From Bacteroidota bacterium (GTDB lineage Bacteria > Bacteroidota > Bacteroidia > Flavobacteriales > Weeksellaceae): a stretch of DNA of 8,826 nucleotides. Positions 1 to 6,686 of the stretch are shown piece after piece (position 1 is the stretch's first letter; each line of letters opens with the position of its first letter). The notes beneath the pieces were generated by a model. That model made no database searches and was not told the DNA's origin. It saw only the letters and a list, made by a program, of their open reading frames with translations. The translations under genes and the position numbers were made by a program. Location of the stretch: the NCBI GenBank assembly GCA_023448955.1, contig JAEXJU010000042.1:1-8826 (forward strand). The letters are read 5' to 3'.

Positions 1-519
1 GGAATATTCAATAGATCTCATTATGAAAGCGTTCTGGTATGTAAAGTTCACCCGGAATATAATCTGAGCGAAAAAGTATGGAAAGATACGAAGCAGCTGG
101 ATGATGAATTCTGGGAAAACCGCTATGAAAGCATCAGGAATTTTGAAAAACATCTTGCCAATAACGGAACTAAGATCATCAAAATATTTCTCAATGTTTC
201 TCAGGAAGAACAAAAACAGCGTTTTCTGGACAGAATCAATGAAGATGATAAAAACTGGAAGTTTTCTTCTGCTGATGTTACAGAAAGAGGATTTTGGAAA
301 GATTATATGAAGGCTTATGAAGAGGCGATCAACAAAACGTCTACAGAATCTGCACCTTGGTATGTTATTCCTGCAGATCAGAAATGGTTTTCCAGAGTTG
401 CGGCTATTCAGATTATTATTGATAAGCTGGAAGAAATGAAAATGCAATATCCTGAGGTTTCTGAGAAAGAAAAGAGAGATCTTGAAGATTCAAAAATTAA
501 ATTAGAAAATGAAAAATAA
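1..519 (+). CDS. PPK2-family polyphosphate kinase, C-terminal part (5' end outside window)
   Basis: Reading frame 1 is open from the first base to TAA at 517-519 and gives 172 residues. It opens with GIFNRSHYE, which follows the Walker B strand in class III-like PPK2 proteins, and continues through the lid region (RFLDRI, NWKFS, ERGFWKDYMKAYEEAI) to the conserved APWYVIPADQKW stretch. PPK2 enzymes are cytoplasmic and transfer phosphate between polyphosphate and nucleotides; the NRSHYE type often phosphorylates AMP and/or ADP. The Walker A loop and the start codon lie upstream of the window. The last 30 or so residues are a charged, probably helical tail. An internal ATG at 307 is not the start, because conserved family sequence precedes it in frame. 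The gene could be co-transcribed with the dehydrogenase 60 bp downstream, since I see no terminator or consensus promoter between them. Family is sure; AMP versus ADP preference cannot be read from this part. Confidence 0.93.
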   Translation, partial: GIFNRSHYESVLVCKVHPEYNLSEKVWKDTKQLDDEFWENRYESIRNFEKHLANNGTKIIKIFLNVSQEEQKQRFLDRINEDDKNWKFSSADVTERGFWKDYMKAYEEAINKTSTESAPWYVIPADQKWFSRVAAIQIIIDKLEEMKMQYPEVSEKEKRDLEDSKIKLENEK

Positions 520-579
520 AGCAGTTTTTATGATATGATGGTATAATTACTGCAAACCGATAAGTCAAATAAAAATATA

Positions 580-1869
580 ATGGATATTACAAAACATATT
601 AATTCTGCTCATAAAGCCTTTGCAGACTGGAGAAAAGTTCCGTTTGAAGAACGACAAAAATTATTGCTGAAACTGGCAAAAGTTCTTGAGAAAAACAAAG
701 AGCAATATGCGGAAACTATTACAAAAGAGATGCATAAGCCAATCTCCCAGTCTGTTACTGAGATTGAAAAAAGTGCAGGAATGATTAAATATTATGCAGA
801 AGCTGAAAATGTTCTGAAACCTGAAAATATCAAGACTGAGTTTGATGTGAGTGAAGTTCATTATGACCCGATGGGAATCATTCTGGGAGTGATGCCTTGG
901 AATTTTCCTTTCTGGCAGGTTCTGAGATTTGCAATACCTGCTATTCTTGCAGGCAATGTTGTGATTCTGAAGCACGCATCTATATGTTTCGGAAGCGGTG
1001 ATGAAATAGAAAATGCTTTTTCCGAGGCGGGTTTTCCAAAGTATATTTTCCAAAATCTGAGAATCGGACACAATGAAATCCAAGAAATTTTGGAAAATCC
1101 ATTGGTGAGAGGTGTAAGCCTTACAGGTAGTGAAAAAGCTGGCGGAACAGTGGCTGCACTGGCAGGAAAAAATATCAAAAAATCTGTTTTGGAACTTGGT
1201 GGCAGCGATGCTTTCATAGTTCTGGAAGATTCTGATTTCGAAAAAGCGGCTAAGGAAGGACCTTGGGCAAAATTACAGAATACAGGACAAATATGTAATG
1301 CGGCAAAACGCTTTATTGTGCATAAAAAAATTGAGAAGGAATTTGTTCCGAAATTTATTGAAGAGTACAATTCTTATCAGCCTGCTGATCCTATGAAAAA
1401 AGAAACCAGATTGGGGAAAATGGCAAGACCAGATTTGGCCGACGATCTGGAAAAGCAATACAAAAAAGCTTTGGAGAATGGAGCAGAAGTAGTGCTTCCG
1501 CTCGAGCGAATTTCGGAAAACGAATTTCGTCCTGGAATTATTCTGGTAAAACAGGGAAATCCCATTCTTCAGGAAGAGTTATTTGGACCGCTGGCGATGC
1601 TCATGATTGGAAAAGATGATGAGGATATTTTAAAACTTGCCAATGATATTCCTTTCGGCTTGGGAAATGCAGTTTGGACAAAGGATAAAAAACGAGCTCA
1701 GTTTTTTATTGATAATCTGGAGTCCGGAACAGTGTCCATTAATAAAGCAACAAGTTCAGATACCAGACTACCATTTGGTGGGGCAAAATCCTCAGGATAC
1801 GGCGTAGAGCTATCTCTGCATGCGTTGAAAGAGTTTACACAAGTCAAAACCGTAGTTGGAAATATTTAA
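580..1869 (+). CDS. NAD(P)-dependent aldehyde dehydrogenase, succinate-semialdehyde dehydrogenase (Sad/YneI, GabD-like) type
   Basis: 429 residues. Aldehyde dehydrogenases oxidise an aldehyde to a carboxylate through a cysteine thioester. All catalytic landmarks are present: Asn108 in MPWNFPFW (oxyanion hole), Lys131 in ILKHAS (cofactor), the TGSEKAG turn at 182-188, Glu205 in LELGGSD (general base), Cys239 in NTGQICNAAKRF (nucleophile) and Glu333 in EELFGP (cofactor ribose). The closing LPFGGAKSSGYG and LHALKEFTQVKTV match the short Sad/YneI-like branch, whose usual substrate is succinate semialdehyde (4-aminobutyrate or related degradation). The N terminus is shorter than in the roughly 480-residue ALDHs, as is usual in that branch, so I do not read it as truncated. 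ATG at 580 is chosen because HKAFADWRKVPFEERQKLL follows immediately in the family's normal place. The substrate is inferred from family resemblance; no neighbouring GABA gene supports it. A hairpin terminator starts 3 bp after the stop. Confidence 0.9.
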   Translation: MDITKHINSAHKAFADWRKVPFEERQKLLLKLAKVLEKNKEQYAETITKEMHKPISQSVTEIEKSAGMIKYYAEAENVLKPENIKTEFDVSEVHYDPMGIILGVMPWNFPFWQVLRFAIPAILAGNVVILKHASICFGSGDEIENAFSEAGFPKYIFQNLRIGHNEIQEILENPLVRGVSLTGSEKAGGTVAALAGKNIKKSVLELGGSDAFIVLEDSDFEKAAKEGPWAKLQNTGQICNAAKRFIVHKKIEKEFVPKFIEEYNSYQPADPMKKETRLGKMARPDLADDLEKQYKKALENGAEVVLPLERISENEFRPGIILVKQGNPILQEELFGPLAMLMIGKDDEDILKLANDIPFGLGNAVWTKDKKRAQFFIDNLESGTVSINKATSSDTRLPFGGAKSSGYGVELSLHALKEFTQVKTVVGNI

Positions 1870-1871
1870 AC

Positions 1872-1903
1872 AAAATCGGGTAAGAAAACTTACCCGATTT
1901 TTT
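1872..1903. terminator. Rho-independent terminator, probably bidirectional
   Basis: A perfect 13-bp inverted repeat (arms 1872-1884 and 1889-1901, core ATCGGGTAAG) encloses an AAAA loop and runs into six T residues at 1898-1903. It starts 3 bp after the aldehyde dehydrogenase stop. The converging transpeptidase gene ends at 1910, and on its strand the stem is followed by TTTTGTTT, so the same hairpin can serve both genes. Confidence 0.9.
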
Positions 1904-1909
1904 ATTGAT

Positions 1910-2944
1910 TTAATTCAGATTCGAAGAATCTTTCGTTTTTACGGCTAATAAGGAGTCTGCTTTCGCTTTTTTCTCCTGTTCAATCTGCTGAACAACATTG
2001 TCCCTGTTTTCCTGTTCCTTCATAATCGTTGCGAGCTGAGGTTCAATGATTTTATTCATCTCATCTTCAGAAATATTATTAGCATCAGGAGAATCGAGAA
2101 GTTTTTTCCAAGGTCTGCGTTTTCCCCAAGCATAATCACCGTAAACAATTAATGGTGTACCTTTGGCTCTGGCAGTCTGTCCGCCTTTATTCAGAATCCA
2201 AGTATCTACCCAGCTATACATCCATTTGGCGTCTTCTTCCAGCATTCTTAAGCAAGAGTGAGAAGCCGGATATCCGGGCATTGCATACTGATGCCAGCCG
2301 ATTCCGTCAAAATTGGCAACATTAACGTTCCAGCGCAGTTTCCACTCATCGCTGACTGTAGAAATGGCTACTTCTTTTTTCCAATTGGCAAACATCAGAC
2401 CTCGCTTTGTCTGCGTGGCCTTTTTACCCATACTTGTTGGACCCCATTTTATAAGATTGCCGTATTCATAAACGCCAAAAGCCTGAATTGGATATGAGAA
2501 AAAGACAAATTTCTTCACATTTTCCAATGTAGTCACATGACCAGGAAAAGGCGAATAAATAAGGAAATCTTCCTCTATTTTTGCAGGCACCACAAGTGTA
2601 TCTGCTGCTCCTATATTGGCTTTGTCCAATCTGTTAAGCGCCAGAATTGTGTATAGAGTTTTGCCAGTGAATTCTTTCTTATTTTGGACTGAAACAGAAT
2701 CCGTGTTTTTATAAACCCAGGGAAAGAATCCGAAATCCTTTCTCGGAATAACAACATCCGGAACTTTTGGTTTTTCTTCCTCTACTTTTTCTTCGTAATC
2801 CTCCTTATTGTCATTAGAAGTCATTTCTGTTGTAGGATTATTGTTTTTATCAGGCTGGGAAACTGATTCATCTTTTTTACAATAGATTAAAGATGCAGAT
2901 ACAATGATTAATGTAAATAAATTCTTAATTTTAAATGTGTTCAT
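1910..2944 (-). CDS. Lipoprotein L,D-transpeptidase (YkuD fold) with LysM-like segment
   Basis: 344 residues. L,D-transpeptidases use a cysteine to make 3-3 peptidoglycan cross-links or to attach proteins to peptidoglycan in the periplasm. The active site is visible as His218 and the PGYPASHSCLR stretch, with Ser228, His229, catalytic Cys231 and Arg233. The usual SHGC glycine is Ser230 here. The N terminus is a lipoprotein signal: a basic start, hydrophobic residues 8-20, then Cys22. The residue before it is Tyr, which is off-consensus for a lipobox. Cys22 is followed by KKDE, resembling the K-(D/E)2 lipoprotein surface-export signal of Bacteroidota. Residues 23-60 form a low-complexity Asn/Glu/Lys linker. 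Residues about 95-120 (LYTILALNRLDKANIG, then DTLVVP) resemble a degenerate LysM motif. The end, about 293-335, is a charged helix or coiled coil. The start ATG is at 2942-2944. Enzyme class is confident; the exact wall substrate is unknown. Confidence 0.86.
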   Translation of the reverse strand: MNTFKIKNLFTLIIVSASLIYCKKDESVSQPDKNNNPTTEMTSNDNKEDYEEKVEEEKPKVPDVVIPRKDFGFFPWVYKNTDSVSVQNKKEFTGKTLYTILALNRLDKANIGAADTLVVPAKIEEDFLIYSPFPGHVTTLENVKKFVFFSYPIQAFGVYEYGNLIKWGPTSMGKKATQTKRGLMFANWKKEVAISTVSDEWKLRWNVNVANFDGIGWHQYAMPGYPASHSCLRMLEEDAKWMYSWVDTWILNKGGQTARAKGTPLIVYGDYAWGKRRPWKKLLDSPDANNISEDEMNKIIEPQLATIMKEQENRDNVVQQIEQEKKAKADSLLAVKTKDSSNLN

Positions 2945-2962
2945 GGTTTCTTATTAACGTCC

Positions 2963-2994
2963 CAAAAATTACAAAAAGAATACCATTTTATCAA
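2963..2994 (-). promoter_or_regulatory. Weak candidate promoter for the L,D-transpeptidase gene
   Basis: On the minus strand AATTTTTG (2970-2963) differs from the Bacteroidota -7 consensus TAnnTTTG only at its first base. A TTG (2994-2992) lies 21 nt upstream, within the range for a -33 element. It would leave an 18-nt leader before ATG. The 58-bp gap to the upstream YpdA gene also allows read-through, so this promoter is tentative. Confidence 0.3.
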
Positions 2995-3002
2995 TAGAAT
3001 GC

Positions 3003-3983
3003 TCAGGAATTTTTTTCTGATTCTTTTTTCCGGATGATATCGCGGATAATTTGCTTGGCGTGAATTCTGGAATTCTCTATAAACCAAAGATGTGTATCTT
3101 TTCCCCCGCAGACTACGCCTGCCAGATAAATGCCATCAATATTTGTTTCCATTGTAGCTGGATCGTAATGAGGATTTTGGCAGTTGTTCTTCAGATCGAT
3201 TCCGATCGCTTTGAGAAATTCAAAATCAGGAAGATAACCGGTCATAGCCAGAACAAAATCATTCTCAATTTCTTTGATTTCGCCGGCTTTGGTTCTGAAA
3301 ACTACCGAATTTGGCTTAATTTCCAAAAGTTCCGCACCAAAAAACGCTTTGATACTACCTTCTTTGATTCTGTTTTCTATATCGGGTTTTACCCAATATT
3401 TTACACTTTTCGAGATTTCACTGCTCCGAATAACCATCGTGACATTCCCGCCTTTCCGATAGATTTCCAAAGCTGCATCTACAGCTGAATTACTGGATCC
3501 AATGACCATCACGTTTTGGAAAGCATAAGGATAAGGTTCAGTGTAGTAATGGCTAACCTTTGGTAGTTCTTCTCCTGGTATTTCCATCAAATTAGGGATG
3601 TCATAAAATCCTGTAGCGACAATGATATTTTTAGCGAAATAAATCTGCTTGCTGGTTTCAACCTGGAAAAATGCCGTCTTTTTTATGTTGATGACCTTTT
3701 CGTAAGTCTTGATATTGATGTCTTTTGCTTTTGCAATACCCTGATAATACTCCAAAGCATCTTGCCTTCCTGGTTTTGGGCGGGTTGTAATGAATGGAAT
3801 TTCATCAATTTCCAGTCGGTCGGCGGTGGAAAAGAAAGTCATATATAAAGGATATTTGTAGATGCTGTTTGCAACAGTTCCCTTTTCTATCACGATATAT
3901 TTCAGATTATTTTTCCGGGCTTCCAGAGCACATGCTAAACCAATTGGACCACCGCCAATAATAAGAACATCAAATAATTCCAT
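3003..3983 (-). CDS. ypdA: YpdA/Bdr-like FAD-dependent NAD(P)H oxidoreductase (putative bacillithiol disulfide reductase)
   Basis: 326 residues with two Rossmann nucleotide-binding sites. The FAD site is DVLIIGGGPIGL (5-16), the middle ATGFYDIP is at 123-130, and the NAD(P)H site is VMVIGSSNSAVDAAL (158-172). YpdA-specific stretches are YKYPLYMTFFSTADRLEI (42-59), HYYTEPYPY (145-153), SVKYWVKPDIENRIKEGSI (193-211) and VVCGGKDTHLWFIENSR (290-306). In Firmicutes this cytoplasmic flavoenzyme reduces bacillithiol disulfide with NADPH. Staphylococcus YpdA uses a cysteine at position 14, inside the FAD glycine loop; here that residue is Ile14, and the nearest cysteine is Cys18. There is no CxxC, so this is not thioredoxin reductase. 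Many Flavobacteriia carry bacillithiol-synthesis homologues, so a thiol role is plausible, but none is in this window. It stands between the transpeptidase (58 bp) and the lipocalin (123 bp). Family assignment is strong; activity is uncertain because of Ile14. Confidence 0.85.
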   Translation of the reverse strand: MELFDVLIIGGGPIGLACALEARKNNLKYIVIEKGTVANSIYKYPLYMTFFSTADRLEIDEIPFITTRPKPGRQDALEYYQGIAKAKDINIKTYEKVINIKKTAFFQVETSKQIYFAKNIIVATGFYDIPNLMEIPGEELPKVSHYYTEPYPYAFQNVMVIGSSNSAVDAALEIYRKGGNVTMVIRSSEISKSVKYWVKPDIENRIKEGSIKAFFGAELLEIKPNSVVFRTKAGEIKEIENDFVLAMTGYLPDFEFLKAIGIDLKNNCQNPHYDPATMETNIDGIYLAGVVCGGKDTHLWFIENSRIHAKQIIRDIIRKKESEKNS

Positions 3984-3987
3984 ACCA

Positions 3988-3995
3988 CAAATTTA
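3988..3995 (-). promoter_or_regulatory. Candidate -7 promoter element of ypdA, possibly leaderless
   Basis: The minus strand reads TAAATTTG, a perfect TAnnTTTG, ending only 4 nt (TGGT) before the ATG at 3983. No TTG lies at the expected -33 distance; a T-rich stretch occupies that place. If used, transcription would begin at or within a few bases of the start codon. Confidence 0.4.
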
Positions 3996-4106
3996 CGAAG
4001 AATATTATCTAAAAATCTGATTATCGCCAATTTTCAAATTGTAAACATCCTCTTTATGACTTCATATTTATTGACATTTACCAAAATCCTTTGAATATGT
4101 TGAATA

Positions 4107-4649
4107 TTATTTTTGTTCCACCCAGATCAATTCAGAAGTATTGTAGCCGATTTCTTTGGCTTTGTCCAGAAATTTATTTTTGACATCTTCCGGAATTGTT
4201 TTTTCTCTGGAAAGAATCCAAAGGTATTTCAGATTATTGCCTACAACCAAAGCATGTTTATAATCATCTTCTAGCCCAATGACATTATAGCCTGCCCAGA
4301 ATGGCTTGAAAAAAGAAACTTTCAGCCGTGATTCGTTTTCAGAATTTACAAATCTTGCTTCGCCAATGCTTTCCTTCCATTCTTTTTTTACATAATCATA
4401 TCCTTTATTATCCACTTTGATTGTTCCATCCGGATTTTTGGAATATGTTGCGGTAACCTGGTTCAGATTACGTTCAAACCTGTAATCGAACCTCGCTATC
4501 TCATACCATTTTCCGAGATATTTATCAGAGTCAAAGTTTTTTACGGCAACAGCTTTATCAGGAATTCCTACAGAACATGAGCTAAGAGCGAAAAGGCCAA
4601 TTAATCCGATTGATACAGGAAGTAAAATTTTTGTGAATGTCTTTTTCAT
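4107..4649 (-). CDS. blc: Lipocalin-family outer-membrane lipoprotein (Blc-like)
   Basis: 180 residues. Bacterial lipocalins are eight-stranded beta-barrels that bind lipids or other hydrophobic ligands and are usually anchored to the outer membrane. The signal peptide has a basic MKKTFTK start, a hydrophobic run and a good lipobox ALSSC with Cys25 as the lipidated residue. Ser follows the cysteine and there is no K-D-E type export motif, so a periplasm-facing location is expected. The lipocalin signature is YLGKWYEIARFDYRFERNL (44-62), with Gly46 and Trp48 of GxW. It is followed by VTATYSKNPDGTIKV, GEARF (96-100), FFKPFWAGYNVIGL (113-126) and YLWILSRE (142-149), all placed as in Escherichia coli Blc. 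Length is normal. The gene is divergent from the secreted peptidase and has its own candidate promoter. I see no hairpin terminator in the 123 bp after it, so some read-through into ypdA is possible. The ligand is unknown. Confidence 0.92.
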   Translation of the reverse strand: MKKTFTKILLPVSIGLIGLFALSSCSVGIPDKAVAVKNFDSDKYLGKWYEIARFDYRFERNLNQVTATYSKNPDGTIKVDNKGYDYVKKEWKESIGEARFVNSENESRLKVSFFKPFWAGYNVIGLEDDYKHALVVGNNLKYLWILSREKTIPEDVKNKFLDKAKEIGYNTSELIWVEQK

Positions 4650-4675
4650 AATGAAGTTTATTTAAAATATTCATT

Positions 4676-4683
4676 CAAAAATA
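4676..4683 (-). promoter_or_regulatory. Candidate -7 promoter element of the lipocalin gene
   Basis: The minus strand reads TATTTTTG, a perfect TAnnTTTG, 26 nt before the lipocalin ATG. No clear TTG is seen at the -33 distance. It lies in the 134-bp divergent gap shared with the secreted aminopeptidase. On the plus strand of that gap I see only a 7/8 match, TATTTTTA, at about 4745-4752. Confidence 0.4.
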
Positions 4684-4783
4684 ATTCCAATAAAAAGAAT
4701 TTATGTTAAATTTTTATGCAGGAAATATGGATTCAATTATTTGATTATTTTTACAGATATAAAAGTTAAACAATTAATTGTCA

Positions 4784-6217
4784 ATGAAACTAAAACTACT
4801 TTCTATATTTTCGCTTGTGATCTTTAATCAGGCTTTTGCTCAGACTGATAAATTTTATGCTACGACAGATGCGGTTAATGCCAAAGAACTCAAGGAAAAA
4901 TTTCCGGATGATATCGAAATTATCAGTTCCAATGGTAACAGTTCAGCGGTTTATCTAAGTAGAAAGGCTGCAGAATTTCTTCATCACAATGTTATTACAC
5001 ACGGTCCGGGTTATGTTTACAAATCATCTTCGGAAGAAGCTGTTTCTGCCATCAATAAGGTGAAAAAGGCTAATAAAGTTTTGGCATTTACCATAGATCA
5101 GGATGCTATTGTCACCTCTTCGATTGCGAAAGTTAGTGCAGATAATATTAAGACGCATATTCAGACTCTGGAAAATTACGGAACCCGCCATCATACTACT
5201 ACGAAAGCCAAAACGGCTATTCAGGATCTGAGAACCAAGTGGCAAAGTCTGATTACCGCTTCCGGAAGAACTGATATTTCTGTGAGAACCGTCAATCATA
5301 CGGGAACAACAATGCCTTCTTTGATTCTCACAATCAACGGAACATCTGCGCCGAATGATTTCATTATTTTAGGAGCGCATATGGACTCTATCACTAATAA
5401 TGTTAATATTGCGCCTGGAGCAGATGATGATGCTTCTGGAATCGCCACTATTTCCGAAATGATAAGAGTTTTGCTGGACATCAATTACAGACCGTCTAAA
5501 ACTGTCGAGTTTATGGCTTATGCTGCGGAAGAAATCGGTTTGGTGGGTTCATCTGAGATTGCTCAGAATTATGCAATAAACAATAAGAATGTAGTCTCTT
5601 TTGTGCAGTTCGATATGACGAATTATAAAGGTTCTGCAAAAGATGTCTATCTCACTACAGATCCTTACAATAGTAATGACCTGAATCTGTTCCTGATCGA
5701 ATTAATGGAGCATTATAACAAATCCGGAGCACACGCATTTACTTACGGCAATACCATTTGCAATTACGGCTGTTCCGATCACTTCAGCTGGGCAAATAAT
5801 GGTTATGATGCTGCTTTTCCTTTTGAGGCTTCCTTCTCCCAATATAACCCGAATATTCATACAACCAATGATAAGCTTTCTAATATGGGAGGTAGTGCTA
5901 CGCACGCAGCTAAGTTTGCAAAGTTAGGGCTGGAATTCATAGTGGAAACGGCGAAAGGTTCTGTTTTAGGAGTCTCAGATGTTTCTAAAGACTCTGTGAG
6001 TATTTTTGTAAAAGATAAAACTTTAAATTTCCAGCTGGGAAAAGAAGCTGCAGATTCAGTTATAATTTTAGATTCCAGCGGAAGACAGATTTTGACATCA
6101 CAGAATTTACTGTCTCTCGGAACCATTGATCTGAAAACAATAAGCAGTGGATTTTATTTAGCGGTTTTCAGAACCAAATCGGGGAAAGTAATTACTAAGA
6201 AATTTATTTTAGAATAA
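4784..6217 (+). CDS. Secreted M28 zinc aminopeptidase with type IX secretion C-terminal sorting domain
   Basis: 477 residues counting from ATG at 4784. A TTG two codons earlier (4778) is in frame but is the less likely start, since MKLKLLSIFSLVIFNQAFAQ is a complete Sec signal peptide (cleavage near AFA-Q). Residues about 21-115 look like a pro-domain. The catalytic domain (about 120-390) closely follows the Vibrio/Aeromonas leucine aminopeptidase (AAP) pattern. Predicted zinc ligands are His199 (GAHMDS), bridging Asp215 (PGADDDASG), Glu250 with Glu249 as general base (AYAAEEIG), Asp277 (FDMTNYKGSA) and His359 (NPNIHTT). Cys326 and Cys330 (TICNYGCSDH) match the AAP disulfide pair. The last 75 or so residues, ending SSGFYLAVFRTKSGKVITKKFILE-like, form a T9SS type A sorting domain, so the enzyme should cross the outer membrane by T9SS and be released or anchored outside. 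It removes N-terminal amino acids from peptides. A terminator follows 12 bp after the stop. Confidence 0.92.
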   Translation: MKLKLLSIFSLVIFNQAFAQTDKFYATTDAVNAKELKEKFPDDIEIISSNGNSSAVYLSRKAAEFLHHNVITHGPGYVYKSSSEEAVSAINKVKKANKVLAFTIDQDAIVTSSIAKVSADNIKTHIQTLENYGTRHHTTTKAKTAIQDLRTKWQSLITASGRTDISVRTVNHTGTTMPSLILTINGTSAPNDFIILGAHMDSITNNVNIAPGADDDASGIATISEMIRVLLDINYRPSKTVEFMAYAAEEIGLVGSSEIAQNYAINNKNVVSFVQFDMTNYKGSAKDVYLTTDPYNSNDLNLFLIELMEHYNKSGAHAFTYGNTICNYGCSDHFSWANNGYDAAFPFEASFSQYNPNIHTTNDKLSNMGGSATHAAKFAKLGLEFIVETAKGSVLGVSDVSKDSVSIFVKDKTLNFQLGKEAADSVIILDSSGRQILTSQNLLSLGTIDLKTISSGFYLAVFRTKSGKVITKKFILE

Positions 6218-6228
6218 TCAAATAAATA

Positions 6229-6263
6229 GAAAGAGAAGACGGGTATTTGTCTTCTCTTTTTTT
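6229..6263. terminator. Rho-independent terminator between convergent peptidase and ferredoxin genes
   Basis: Arms 6230-6240 (AAAGAGAAGAC) and 6249-6259 pair perfectly over 11 bp around an 8-nt loop and run into seven consecutive T residues (6257-6263). It is a strong terminator for the aminopeptidase. On the minus strand, where the ferredoxin ends at 6281, the stem is followed by TTTCTATTTATTTG-like sequence, so it may also stop that transcript, less strongly. Confidence 0.85.
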
Positions 6264-6280
6264 ATACATATTTAAAGATT

Positions 6281-6613
6281 TTAATATTCAGGAGCCAGTT
6301 CCACAATTAGTCCTTCTAATTCCTGAGTTACAGGAATCTGACAGCCTAGTCTGCTGTTGGGTTTTACATTGAAAGCTTCGGAAAGCATAGCATCTTCATC
6401 GGGCAGCATTTCCGGCAAAGGCACATTTTCACTTAAAACATAACATTGACAGGAAGCGCACATTGCCATTCCGCCACAGATACCAATTGTTCCTTCTTCT
6501 GCTAGCTCGTAAGCCCGGACTATTTCCATAAGGCTCATTGCCATATCGGTTGGTGCTGCAATGGTGTGAGAAACACCTTCTCTGTCTATTATTGTAATAT
6601 TAACGTCTGACAT
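6281..6613 (-). CDS. [2Fe-2S] ferredoxin, adrenodoxin-like
   Basis: 110 residues. This is a small soluble electron carrier. The cluster ligands are Cys46, Cys52, Cys55 and Cys91, in the C-x5-C-x2-C ... C spacing of adrenodoxin/Isc-type and related ferredoxins. The binding loop is ICGGMAMCASCQCYV, which places an extra Cys57 two residues after the third ligand and replaces the usual His by Gln. The late RLGCQIP (88-94) is the conserved fourth-ligand region. The reading frame is open 11 codons further upstream, with a TTG at 6646. I chose ATG at 6613 because MSDVNITIIDREG begins the fold directly and because a consensus promoter overlies the longer version. Its likely reductase partner is encoded just upstream on the same strand, but a terminator separates them. 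No isc or suf genes adjoin it, so its redox client is unknown. Confidence 0.9.
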   Translation of the reverse strand: MSDVNITIIDREGVSHTIAAPTDMAMSLMEIVRAYELAEEGTIGICGGMAMCASCQCYVLSENVPLPEMLPDEDAMLSEAFNVKPNSRLGCQIPVTQELEGLIVELAPEY

Positions 6614-6617
6614 AATG

Positions 6618-6646
6618 CAAAGATAAGAAGTTGATTTCAGATACAA
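6618..6646 (-). promoter_or_regulatory. Promoter of the ferredoxin gene (Bacteroidota -33/-7 type)
   Basis: The minus strand has TTG (6646-6644), an 18-nt spacer and TATCTTTG (6625-6618), a perfect TAnnTTTG. It is the best complete promoter in the window. The -7 element ends 4 nt before ATG at 6613, so the transcript should be leaderless or nearly so. The same TTG is the in-frame alternative start codon, which makes that longer start unlikely. Confidence 0.6.
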
Positions 6647-6686
6647 TATTCTGAATATAAAATTTTGATCAGTAATTTTGTTTAAT

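Noticed and set aside
521..553. GCAGT/ACTGC inverted repeat between ppk2 and the aldehyde dehydrogenase
   Set aside because: A 5-bp stem with a 23-nt loop and no T-run is too weak to call a terminator or operator.
661..1565. Several minus-strand open frames of 60-170 codons inside the aldehyde dehydrogenase
   Set aside because: They lie wholly over a gene with intact catalytic motifs, resemble no known protein and have atypical composition. They are antisense shadows.
4778..4783. TTG at 4778 as the start of the aminopeptidase
   Set aside because: ATG at 4784 gives a complete standard signal peptide. TTG starts are rare and would add only two residues.
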